Source of the DNA: Chitinophaga niabensis
GTDB lineage: Bacteria > Bacteroidota > Bacteroidia > Chitinophagales > Chitinophagaceae
Assembly (NCBI RefSeq): GCF_039545795.1
Contig: NZ_CP154260.1
Span: 2,857,001 to 2,921,000 of the forward strand
Direction of reading: 5' to 3'
Length of the DNA: 64,000 nucleotides
The notes beneath the pieces were generated by a model that worked only from the letters and a program-made list of their open reading frames with translations, was not told the DNA's origin and made no database searches. The position numbers were made by a program, and so were the translations under genes. Shown piece by piece: positions 27,901 to 37,600 of the stretch. Every line of letters begins with the position of its first letter. The first letter of the stretch is position 1.

Positions 27901-30900
27901 AGTAGGGCCACCTCCCCCTGGTTCAGCAGGAGGAACGTTAAACTGCGCCCATGAATACCTTAAATTACCAGGATTCTCCGCCCCATCAGCAATCATGCAG
28001 GTGTTCGCATATAATCTTCCCACATTAACAGCGGACAATACAGAAGTATATGTTCTTAAATGCCTTACAGCAGTATAGTTTTCAGGATACACAACCCCTC
28101 CGGAACCAACAGCCAGGTCAAAACCACAACTGCTTGCAGGAGCTTCAGGTGCGGCAGGGCAAGAAACCCCGTTTACATAGATCTGCAGGTTATCTGTAAG
28201 CAGGTTGGAGGCCTGCATTACTATATGTGTCCACTCTTTCAATGGCAATGCGCCCTGCACATTTACCGCAGTATGGTGGGTAAGGATCACACTCACTTCA
28301 TTACCACCGGGCACCAGCTCGTATACATCCACATTCAGGAAGTTGCCATTGAGACAAGTGTTGAACATGTATTTCTTAGTGCCATTAGAAGTATGCAGCA
28401 CCTGCATAGGTCCGAAACCAGTATTACGTAACCAGAATTCCAGTGCACCCGGCCCGTTGTTGATCACGTGGCCGAGATCATTTGCCACAGTTTCTTTATT
28501 TGCTTCCACACCGGGACCAGCATAGGTACCACAAGCCTGAATAGTACCACTACGGGCTTCCTGCACCTTTGCTACATCTGCATCTGACAAGGGGTTCACA
28601 CCTTCAGGAGGAACGGTGCGGATCAATTGACCTGCCTGGTTGTAGTAATAAAGTGTATAGTGATAGATCTGTTGCGGAGCAATCAGCGTTGCACGCGCTT
28701 TTGTATTTCCACAAACCTCTACATATTTCTTCCTGAATTTCCTTCGTTCATCCTCTATGTATTTCGCATACATATATTTTGCCTGCTGTGCAGCATCGTT
28801 CACTAATCCCATCAAACAAACGAGGGGATCGTCGTTCACTTTTCCTGCAAAAGCAGGTTGGTTACATAAGCCCGCAGAAGGTTGTACTGCCAGCAGATCC
28901 TCGTAGGCTTTATACTGATCATAGCCCATGGTGAATCCCCATTGGTGATTCATATAGGTAGCCAGCATCCTTTCGTAATTTTCGTTGGATAGATTTAGAG
29001 CCCCACCTAAAGCTGCGTTAAAAGCGGACTTCGCATTGTTGTATTCCTGGAAACTGATACAGCCTTTTGCACCTGGGTCCAGGAATACTGGGAGTTCCAC
29101 CGGTTTTTCCAGTAAGTACCTGCAATTGGTACAACCTTTCACCAGCATGGCAAGTTCTGCTTCTGTCACGTTTACACCATCTCCAAAGCGGTTTTTCACA
29201 AACTGGTAGAAGGACTGTCCTGCTCCATTTATTGAATGGTCCTCGATAAGCTTTCCGAGTTTTTCACAAATGGCTGTATTTGTATTACCTATAACAGTAG
29301 TAGTACCCTGCATCTTTGCTTTATACGGATACGGGCCGTCTATCAGCCAGGGATTACATTCCATAGTGTACGCAGGAACGTTCAATACCTGTTGAATAAC
29401 ATCTCCGAAAGAGGTATATCCGCCAACTGTGGTGGACTTGCCGGGAGGCGCAGTACTGGCGCCATAAATATGATCAGGATCACCGCCCAGTTTACACACG
29501 GCAATAAACCCTTCTTTTAATGCAGTGCGTTTGGCACTATAAGTAAGAAGTGTAGTTTTTTCCCGGAGACAATCCTCCATTTGCAGCAACCATGTTTCTG
29601 CGTTTTCTTCGCAGTTTACATCAATCTGCGATTGTATCCCAGCCAATGCCTGTGTGTTCAGCTGATTAAGATCTGCATCAGCAGATGCATTAGGAGCTAT
29701 AGTAGTAAAACGCGGAGTTTTATTTACAAGTAAAGGATCGCAGGGGTCACCACCAGGGGGAATGACCTCACATTCCATACTTAAGTAAGTGATATTGATA
29801 AACTGGCCGAGAGTGCCATTGTTGTTATACGTCCCGCCATATTTGACTGTATTCTGCTCAAGCGGCATATGGAAAGTAAATACTTCCTGTTCACTGCCTC
29901 CCTGGAATTGGACCAAATACACCACAGACAACAGTATGTTATCTGTATTAGCCGGTACTGCACGGGAATATATCTTAACCCTGAAATTATCAGGACCGGC
30001 AGATTCAGTCGTTACATCAAAATGTCCATATTCATATCCGCAGGTCTCAGAATCCATGGCAGCCACGGAGTTCAGTGGCATATTCATGTTCATGCTCCTT
30101 CCAGCAATATTTGTACAGGTTACCACCCATACATTGAAAAACTGGTAAGGATTTGCACCTATCTTCACCTGCAGGCAGTTATAATAAACAGCAGTAGCAC
30201 CAGCACAATAATCTGTCAATATCGGCTGATCATCTGAGTAACCTTTTACGATATGATAAGTTGTGGTTGATCCACCCACCAGATCAGTAAAACTAAACTC
30301 ACCTGTTTTTTTACCATTAGCCGATGAAAGGTTTATTACGCCTGCATTGCCATTACATGGTAAATCACCAGCAGAAAGAGGGATACATTCAGCCCTGTTG
30401 ATAACGATATCATTCAATTGTAAACCTTCAGGTACTGACCATGTAAATGTCTTTGGATTAACTATCTTTTCATTTCCTGCACTCGCATACTCAGCTGGCA
30501 ATGTGAGATATAATTTGAAGGCAGCCCATTGCATGTTTCCTTCAAACTTCACCTTCAGTGTTTTCATACCTCCTGAAGTGGCTCCCTCCTGGTAAAAAGA
30601 AAAACTCGCCGGATCCGGGCATATATTTTCTACTGAAACCAATTTGCCGGGTATACATTTGTTCGCACACTCTCCCCCTTCACCATTCCGTTTATTCTGA
30701 TAGAATTCTTCTTTCAACTGGAGGTACTTATCGCGGTACAACTCCCATTCACGGTCTATAACCCGGCAATTAACATCTGGGGTACAATTAACCCACTTAT
30801 CCTCATTGCTGCTGGTGTTGGTGCTTCCAAAAGGATCCGCGCAATAGAGTACATAGTCTACATACTGTGTTAAACTCTTTACCGTTGGAAATTGGTTAGG

Positions 30901-33810
30901 GTATTTCTGTGAATAGTTCAAAAGTGCCTGGCGGAAAGTTGCTGCATCTGCAAAACCATTTCCACCACTCTGGAAATAAGGATCCGCATTTACCAGCCAG
31001 TCCGCCTGATCCCGGAGGTATTGTAAACCCGGTTGCAGTGAAGTGAGTTGTGCAGCTGTCTGAATTTCCTGTTTTAATCGCTGATCCCATCTGATATATT
31101 GGGCATTATCTTCACAAAAAGTAAGTGCGCATCGCTCCGGATGATATTGAAGAAACAGGTTTGCCCATGCAGGGTCCCAATATTTTATCAGATCAACTAT
31201 TGAAAAGTTTGCATCGTACGGGGAGGTAAATGAGCCATCATCCTTTTTGATCAGTGTCGCCTGGTAATTAGGATCTGCCGGACCGGAAGGAATAAATACC
31301 TCCGAACGCCAGTACTTAGAGATTACATTCAACGTTGGTTCCAATGCAGTACCGTCAGCCATAAAAAGAGCGTATTGCCCTCCAGGGCTAACATCCGCCA
31401 ACATCAGTGTTTTATATTCATCGCAGGGAGACTGCGAGCATGTGAGACGGATATTCTGGCAATAGGCAAACAGTACATCATACATGCCATCAGACCAGGC
31501 ATCTATCTGCGTGCGGTAAGTAACCACATCGATCTGGTTTAAAAGCAACTGCTCCCGTACCCGGGTCATGAAATTTGCTTTTTCACCCAGGGTGCCTAAA
31601 CAGGTTTGGCAATCACTGATGCAATTCTTAAAATCCATTCTATTCAACTGCTCCAGCAAAAACTGGAATTCAGTTTTCAGGTCTTTATTCCGCTTGATGA
31701 AATCGTCTGTATAAGTACCGATCACATCTTCGCTCATTCCCAATTCAAAACGGATATAATAGGTGCCGATCTTAGCCGGTGTATAATTAAATGATTCCAC
31801 TTTGGGCTGTTCCAGATCGCAGTTGCTCAGCATACTACCTATAACGGCAGGCTGTGCAATAACGGTTTGAATGTTCCCATCATCATCTGATACAGTGATC
31901 TTTAATGAATAATAGCAATTGCTGCATATATTCCCGCTTAACGCGCTGCTATACCTGGAGATCAATTGCTCTACCACATAGTCCACCTTAAAAGACTGAT
32001 TAGGTAAAGAAACCATGTAGTTGGCTGTAGCAGTAAGCGTCAACTTTGTCGGGTCGAATCTGAACTGCGAAGGTATCAGCAAAGGTGTGGTTTTAGCGGC
32101 TACAACCGGCTGGGATCCCAGTGGCATAAGATTCGCCGGTGCGGCTCCTGTAAGCGCAGTGGCAATTGTTTTGCCCGAAGCATCTTCGTAAGCAATAGCT
32201 ACCTGGCCGTTGGGATCTACCGTCATCTTTTTCTGATAGTGATGCGCATAACCTACATCATTCCCAAATAACCTGTCCAGTTCCCAGGCTTCCGGTTTTC
32301 CATAAAAGAATAAAGTAGCCTTCCCGTTCGACCCCGGCTGGAATATTTCCCCTACTCCGCCCTGCACGCTTACCCTGCCTGTGTTATCAGGTGTGTAGCG
32401 GGTAACAGAGAAAGGATATCCATTTGCATTCGGAACAAACTTAAAGCGAATATCATCCGCTAAAAAGGGATTATTGGCTGAATAATAGGTTGAGGCACCT
32501 CCTCCTGTAGTACTCAGGGGATCCGGCTTATCAGGGGATCCCGGTGAGGTTCCATACATATTAGTGAAATTGTAGGGCTGCAGGTTTGCATTCAGGTTAA
32601 GGCCCGGGTAATATTTTATCTCTTTCGATTTTATAGGCGCAGGTAAAATACTCATCGCAGGCCTGCCGAATTCATCGTAAACAGTTTCCTGCACTACCGC
32701 AAATTTCTGTGAGCCCTCAGAAGCAGAAGCACCGGGATTGGCCACTGTTACAGATTGCCTGTTCCGCAAAGCACCATCTGCATAACTGATCACTTCTTTT
32801 TTCTTTCCTTCTTCTGCAAATGAAGCGCTGTATTGCCAGTTTTTGTTGGTCTGATGCCAGGGATTATTCAGTGGATGCACATAGATATCCGACCATTCCT
32901 GATCTTCATCTCTCAGGCCATTCGCAGCTTGCCTCACCCCGCGGATCCGTATCAACAGGAATTTGGATTGATGCACAAGTGTAATAGGATATTCCTGCGC
33001 AGCACTTACTGTTACACGGGTAAAGTTATTGCGGAACATCTCATGGTTGGCGGTGCCGCCAGGAGCTGAGAGTTGTTCACCAAAGACTGATTCTTCATCT
33101 ATAAATGTCCAGTCCAGGTCAAATTCTTCAGTTGGCAGGTCTACGGTCCAGTTTACAAGCACCTCTCCTCCTGCTTCAACAGGCGGATTGATTACCGAAC
33201 GCAGCGCTATGTTACCTGTATTTTCTGAAGGAGTTGGCGTAACCGTAAGTTGAATTTTGCTGGTTGAATTAGGATCTCTGTCATAGCGCCGGTCGATAGT
33301 CACCATATTGGTGAGTTTAAAAACAGGCGGCAATTCATCTCCCAGTTCCGCACTGGTAATATCGTTCACGGTGATCTTAACACGGTGTCCGTTCTTGAAA
33401 CGATATGCTCTCTCCGCCTGGTAAATGGCCCCTGCGGCCGTATCATATCCAATTTCAAGGATAACATGGTCCTCGGTGATCGGGTCTATCTGATCGGGCT
33501 GGCTCCAGTATTCTACTTTGAGGTCTAGTTTACATTTAAACGACTTTTGCGGCAAACCTGCCGTATCCCGGTAAAAACCGAAAGTGATAACGTTATCTAC
33601 TGTTTTATTCCTGATCAGCGACCAGTTAAAGGCTTCATTACGGAATTTTTCATCCTTCACTATCAGTGTATCTCCCTTTTTGATCTTACCCTGCAAGGTA
33701 TGCTGGTAAGGCTCTGTAGCAGCAGATACATGCAGTAAGGTGCCAAAGAACAGCAACAGACCTGTTATAACTGATTTATGAATAACTGATAACTTTATCA
33801 TCGGGTACAT
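24934..33810 (-). CDS. Giant RHS/YD-repeat protein with variable C-terminal module
   Basis: This 2958-aa secreted protein has a signal peptide (from Met4, IKLSVIHKSVITGLLLFFGTLL...SAA). An N-terminal beta region includes QETVYDEFGRPAMSILPAP, the Bacteroidota RHS entry motif. A Cys-containing middle is followed by a LamG-like insert (LEFWLRNTGFG...EWTHIVMQ, about 1890-2030). YD repeats follow (AYNTLGQVVKQKTPDAGISN, WYDYLGRLVLSQNAEQ). The RHS core ends with YGFNGKENDNEV, QDYGMRIYDAKVGRFLSVDP and YQFASNTPIMAIDIDGNE. After it come about 270 variable residues (DNA 24937-25746), where the C-terminal effector of RHS proteins normally sits. The tail contains RHFMGSYAFNAF and TTYQKYIWTE. I see no nuclease or deaminase motif. 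Starts at 33810 and 33801 are both possible. Confidence 0.88.
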   Translation of the reverse strand: MYPMIKLSVIHKSVITGLLLFFGTLLHVSAATEPYQHTLQGKIKKGDTLIVKDEKFRNEAFNWSLIRNKTVDNVITFGFYRDTAGLPQKSFKCKLDLKVEYWSQPDQIDPITEDHVILEIGYDTAAGAIYQAERAYRFKNGHRVKITVNDITSAELGDELPPVFKLTNMVTIDRRYDRDPNSTSKIQLTVTPTPSENTGNIALRSVINPPVEAGGEVLVNWTVDLPTEEFDLDWTFIDEESVFGEQLSAPGGTANHEMFRNNFTRVTVSAAQEYPITLVHQSKFLLIRIRGVRQAANGLRDEDQEWSDIYVHPLNNPWHQTNKNWQYSASFAEEGKKKEVISYADGALRNRQSVTVANPGASASEGSQKFAVVQETVYDEFGRPAMSILPAPIKSKEIKYYPGLNLNANLQPYNFTNMYGTSPGSPDKPDPLSTTGGGASTYYSANNPFLADDIRFKFVPNANGYPFSVTRYTPDNTGRVSVQGGVGEIFQPGSNGKATLFFYGKPEAWELDRLFGNDVGYAHHYQKKMTVDPNGQVAIAYEDASGKTIATALTGAAPANLMPLGSQPVVAAKTTPLLIPSQFRFDPTKLTLTATANYMVSLPNQSFKVDYVVEQLISRYSSALSGNICSNCYYSLKITVSDDDGNIQTVIAQPAVIGSMLSNCDLEQPKVESFNYTPAKIGTYYIRFELGMSEDVIGTYTDDFIKRNKDLKTEFQFLLEQLNRMDFKNCISDCQTCLGTLGEKANFMTRVREQLLLNQIDVVTYRTQIDAWSDGMYDVLFAYCQNIRLTCSQSPCDEYKTLMLADVSPGGQYALFMADGTALEPTLNVISKYWRSEVFIPSGPADPNYQATLIKKDDGSFTSPYDANFSIVDLIKYWDPAWANLFLQYHPERCALTFCEDNAQYIRWDQRLKQEIQTAAQLTSLQPGLQYLRDQADWLVNADPYFQSGGNGFADAATFRQALLNYSQKYPNQFPTVKSLTQYVDYVLYCADPFGSTNTSSNEDKWVNCTPDVNCRVIDREWELYRDKYLQLKEEFYQNKRNGEGGECANKCIPGKLVSVENICPDPASFSFYQEGATSGGMKTLKVKFEGNMQWAAFKLYLTLPAEYASAGNEKIVNPKTFTWSVPEGLQLNDIVINRAECIPLSAGDLPCNGNAGVINLSSANGKKTGEFSFTDLVGGSTTTYHIVKGYSDDQPILTDYCAGATAVYYNCLQVKIGANPYQFFNVWVVTCTNIAGRSMNMNMPLNSVAAMDSETCGYEYGHFDVTTESAGPDNFRVKIYSRAVPANTDNILLSVVYLVQFQGGSEQEVFTFHMPLEQNTVKYGGTYNNNGTLGQFINITYLSMECEVIPPGGDPCDPLLVNKTPRFTTIAPNASADADLNQLNTQALAGIQSQIDVNCEENAETWLLQMEDCLREKTTLLTYSAKRTALKEGFIAVCKLGGDPDHIYGASTAPPGKSTTVGGYTSFGDVIQQVLNVPAYTMECNPWLIDGPYPYKAKMQGTTTVIGNTNTAICEKLGKLIEDHSINGAGQSFYQFVKNRFGDGVNVTEAELAMLVKGCTNCRYLLEKPVELPVFLDPGAKGCISFQEYNNAKSAFNAALGGALNLSNENYERMLATYMNHQWGFTMGYDQYKAYEDLLAVQPSAGLCNQPAFAGKVNDDPLVCLMGLVNDAAQQAKYMYAKYIEDERRKFRKKYVEVCGNTKARATLIAPQQIYHYTLYYYNQAGQLIRTVPPEGVNPLSDADVAKVQEARSGTIQACGTYAGPGVEANKETVANDLGHVINNGPGALEFWLRNTGFGPMQVLHTSNGTKKYMFNTCLNGNFLNVDVYELVPGGNEVSVILTHHTAVNVQGALPLKEWTHIVMQASNLLTDNLQIYVNGVSCPAAPEAPASSCGFDLAVGSGGVVYPENYTAVRHLRTYTSVLSAVNVGRLYANTCMIADGAENPGNLRYSWAQFNVPPAEPGGGGPTSGIAVNGVYPDHKMTTNYAYNTLGQVVKQKTPDAGISNFWYDYLGRLVLSQNAEQLAPVQEDAIANRYSYTKYERLGRIEEVGEVLNLGALPAAPFLPLWQSDGLINAGTRQQITKTYYDVKPSELSSQPLENLRKRVAASMYLENSSAVPDQMTYYSYDAIGNVKTLWQKINGLDVKRMDYDYDLASGKVNMVRYQLPENNDRFMYEYKYDAENRLVKVNNGFMNGGWAMQSSKTQAAYVYYPHGPLARMELGGENDIQGVDYAYTLQGWLKGMNGNFLNKDDDMGRDGSSLTGGKPFAPDAMAYSLNYFDGDFRAIAAPTAFALEYQRPATYDGKQLFNGNIAGAILALSERGSGAPVGYTYVYDQLNRLKHMRQQNITSTTWVPRANPDDSPFMEDISYDGNGNILKYIRNGSGVGKPLGMDNLTYAYETIAGEKTNRLASVKDDFPVGGGTSEYENDLEGLRSYSYDKIGNLIAETATDKIFWTAYGKISKVLKNNQRFLEYKYDVGGNRVSKAYYRDGPTSNPIITWYVRDAQGNTLATYEKDQSGVITWKEQHLYGSSRLGLWEPQMNIAENKVDEKWMGEGSRVYELTNHLGNVISVLSDKKLGTPTNRTLDVISMQDYYPFGMPMEGRYGLIAGTGPGMKSGYRYGFNGKENDNEVKGEGSQQDYGMRIYDAKVGRFLSVDPITKMYPELTPYQFASNTPIMAIDIDGNEAFVKTNWYDKESKLYRTVFEFDESAAKLQGDLIHEVNNFALPDRRGSISQTSTANFSPLDFLKQDAPYMNLNFNGEYEPIKGNYPVYDSKSSGQSLMAKFVMGTGSENSVVYGGKIIDDLKASESVKSLKLAAFQNFYQDGKLNAGESFSTFYHMEKGKDGVEIWAKAISQILPGPFQEPPDENEALSIRHFMGSYAFNAFVLDDGKTIVYTLSDSKTLESLTDHQFGDNSINRNGGRTPFGTTYQKYIWTEQANMNFIEILKPTSNSNK

Positions 33811-33818
33811 AGATGTTC

Positions 33819-34607
33819 TTAATAGATATATTTCACTTCGTAATTACGGAGCGCGGCCACAGGCTCCCAGTTATCACCATTCCTTTGCACATAACTGCTT
33901 ACTTTAAAGAGTTCAGCAGGGATATTGGCTGTTTGCCAGTTATTGATACTAACTGTGATGTATTTATCCAGGGAGCGATCAGCAGGATCTTCCTCATCAG
34001 ACATGCGCATAAACACACGCCTGATAAACATAGCGCTGTCGTAAGACACCCGGTATTCACGGCAACTACGGTGGTTTTCATTAGTAAGGCGGATAACGGT
34101 TAAGGGGGCCATATCTTCCCTGGTGATCACATACTGTTCCTTCTTCAATGCCGCCAGTTGTTCTTCATTTATAAAGATCTGCGGCCCAGCGTTCCTGTTT
34201 CCCCTGGGAGACATGAATATTTTATGAACGCTGTGGTTCACTGTTATTGACAGATCGGGAATGGCAATGATCTCCTGGTCTCCCAGTTTATAATAAGTAA
34301 GCGAATCCTGGTGGCAATAGCGGAAAGGTGTTAAAATGGACTTGCCGGTATCTGCCTTATCCATTAACCTGATATTTCCTTCTGCCAGGTAAGTTCTCAA
34401 CTGCCCCACCTTATTGTAAACACTTCCAAGGGTATCAAAAAGTGCACGCTCTTCCTTTGTATAGCTATCTCCCGCAACAGGCGCCTGTACGGGAAGGGCT
34501 TCAGGCTCCTTTAAAAACGCCCTGCGTATCACAGGCGTCAGCGCCCAGGCCGTTACACCAGCACCTATTATCAAAGCAAGGATCAAAATATGTTTCAACG
34601 ATCTCAT
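33819..34607 (-). CDS. Membrane-anchored hypothetical protein between the two giant genes
   Basis: This 262-aa protein has one N-terminal transmembrane or uncleaved signal segment (HILILALIIGAGVTAWAL, about 6-23), so the bulk is probably periplasmic. The body is strand-rich (SLTYYKLGDQEIIAIPD, TVNHSVHKIFMSPRGN) and ends NYEVKYIY. I recognise no family. It starts 1 nt after the 2495-aa gene stops, and its stop precedes the RHS gene by 8 nt. This fixed, compact position suggests an accessory or assembly role for one of the two giant products. Confidence 0.7.
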   Translation of the reverse strand: MRSLKHILILALIIGAGVTAWALTPVIRRAFLKEPEALPVQAPVAGDSYTKEERALFDTLGSVYNKVGQLRTYLAEGNIRLMDKADTGKSILTPFRYCHQDSLTYYKLGDQEIIAIPDLSITVNHSVHKIFMSPRGNRNAGPQIFINEEQLAALKKEQYVITREDMAPLTVIRLTNENHRSCREYRVSYDSAMFIRRVFMRMSDEEDPADRSLDKYITVSINNWQTANIPAELFKVSSYVQRNGDNWEPVAALRNYEVKYIY

Positions 34608-34608
34608 A

Positions 34609-37600
34609 TTAAAGCGCTTTTTTCTTATAACCTGTTTTGCTTTCCTTAATGGTAATTATACCTCGTTCCGTTTCTTTCTTCACCCTTGTTAAAGAGCCTT
34701 CATTATCATACTCGTAGAACGTGGCATAATTATTCTCATCCATTTCTCCCATCAGGCGTAACGTTATATCGTCATAGCTGAATGTTTTGATCTGTGCATC
34801 AAATGGGAAAATGCGGATATCATCTATCTTAAGATTTGAAGGGCCGCTTATCGTAAGGGCAATTTCGGTAAGGCCATCAGCATTTGGAGGAGGTGTCTCA
34901 ATTATCCCCTCCACCAGTTTCCAACCTTCCACGGTAGCTTTACGTACGGGTTGATCAGGAAGAGGAACAGGACTTCCATTAAGGCTCAACTGGATGCCAC
35001 CGTTTGAAGTTGAAAGCCGGTCACCATCTTTTATCCATGCAGAGAAAACATATCGTTTACCATCCATGGGCGCAAATCCCCAAAGTCCCAGCCAGGGGGT
35101 TACAGCCCTGTAGAATTCCCCATTGGGATTATTGCTGAGATAGATCCCCGGCATATGTTCATTATTAAACTGCCATGTTTTCAGGGTGATTGGCGAGCTG
35201 AGTTTTAAACTATACTTGCCGGAATGTGCATCACTTTCATCCAGGCGCGTTGCATAACCGGCACCCAGGGCCTTCATGATATCAAACTCTCCAACATCAC
35301 AGTTCGGTTTGGCCATGCAGTTATTGTAAAACTTATAATCTTCAAAGCCGTCATAGAATATTTCCCTGTGGCGTGCATTGGAAGCAACGGCTACCGGTAA
35401 TACGTTCCTGAATCCAAAACGGGCGGAGGTATACCTGTTCAGCGCATCCTTGCTCTCCAGTTCCTGTGCTGTTCTGTCCTGCATGGTTGCTTCTCTTACC
35501 ACAACCCATCCGGGTACAACGCCGGTATGCTCCCTTGTTTTATACACTCCGTTGCTCTGCTTCTCATAGAATGGTTTCTTAAGAACATAGGCTCCAGCTT
35601 GCCGGATACCAAGATCTTTTACACTCGGATTAAAAACACCGTTGTCAGGCTTAGCATCCAGGTACGCGTATTCTTTCCATACCGCCCAGTTGCCGAGGAA
35701 ACCGGTGTAGTAAGGATTAAGCACAGCACCGTTGGGAATAGTATCACAGGTTTGCGTACAAATGTTATATAGTTGCCCTGCACACTTATATTTCGCTTTA
35801 ATGATATCGCCGTAAGTATCATCTTTTACGAAACTGTTATAAGGGTGCCCGTGTGGGTGATTGTACATCCAGTCTGAGGTCCATCCCCCATAAATCGTTT
35901 CGTCAGTGGCACTGATCAAATCCTGCCTGGTAACATGATAGGTCTCCAATCCCCAAACCTGCGGAGCAGATGATGCAGATCTTGTTTCTATTCTTAGCTT
36001 ATGATTACCTGGCGTCAATACTTTGGGATAGATCTGCCATTGGGCACCCGTCAGCGTTTTGTGCTGGAATATTGTATCATCAAAAAAGATCTTTATTTCG
36101 CAATTAGCAGAGAATCCTACATAAAACCGTTCTTGCCCCTCAAACACCCTGAAACAATCTTCAACACCAGACCACTTGCCCAGCCCCTGGTTGGTTCCTG
36201 CCGGAAGGCTTACGCCTGATTTATTCAGCCGTCCGCATACTCTCGGCGTAACCGGGGCGCCCGGATTTTCCGGATCGGGTGGCGGGGTGCAATCTACATT
36301 TCCGCCGCCGCCCCAAAACCTGCTGGTCATCACTAAAGGAGAATAATTATCATCATACAGTATAGCACCATCCTTATCATAGAAATTATTATCCGTTACC
36401 GAACCAATTTTCAGGTCGAGCGACAGATCATCATTGTCCCTGATTGGAATACAGGCCATACCGTCTGCGGATTTCCTATATCCATCCGGACAATCACCTT
36501 TTAATTTATATCCACAATTAGGTGTACCATCGCAAATGTTCAATGTTTGCCCCGCCTTGCAGGTGAAACTCTCCTGGGATTTAACACCAAAGGGAGCAGT
36601 GGATAATCTGAAGCATGATACATTGGGGTTATTTCGCAACCATTCTGTTGAAAAGATCCGCTTATTGTTAAGGCTGTATGAACCAGCCCTCATTTCATTC
36701 TCATCTGCCTGATAGATCTCCACTGCCACAGCTTGAGGATTATCAATGGGACCACTACCATTACCACCATTGGCTGCATCTATCCGCACAGTATGCTTTC
36801 CGGCTGTCAGATCAACCTTAATGACCCGCCACCATAACGAGGATTCAGCCTGCAAGACAACCTGTGACGCTTTGAGTTGACCATCAATGTAATAATGACC
36901 AAAGTTATCAGATGCAAAACCCAGGTAATACACACCAGCTACAGGCGCTGTAAAACAAGCTTCCAGGCCCCACCAGGTGTTGTTAGGAACACCAGGCATT
37001 TTGACGCCAGCCTGCCATAACCTGCTGGTACTGGCACCCATCCAGTAATTATCCCGAAGGTCAAAATACTGTCCGGCATTATCATTAACTGCATAGGTTT
37101 TATATAACCTCACACCATGATCTCCATATCCCCAATAAGTATCTCCGGTCACAACACTGGAAAGTAAAGTAGGTCTTGCCCGTAATACACAACCCAGTCC
37201 GTCACCCGCATCCACATATCCTTCCGGACAGCTGTTATTCACACAGGAAGCCGGTTTACCCCATGCTTCATGATACAAGGCAGCCTTGGCATCCAGCATA
37301 GGGAATTCTTCCGTATTAACACCGCTGAAGAATTTATACAGGTCACCCGTGCCTCCTTCTCCTCTTGGATCTTTCAACGTAACAAAACTTGCACCTGATG
37401 CTGTTAGCAGGTTCCTGTAACCGGACCTGCAGACCTTCACTTTAGCTGCGGTGTAATTATTTTCCACCCTTCCTCCAACATCCACCAACCTTAACCTGGG
37501 CGCACTTCCATTTATAGAAGACCTGATCACCCAGGTCCTTCTGCCGTCACCATCAACTAATTCATCTCCCGGAGCCAGGATCCCCTCATAAATAGACGAT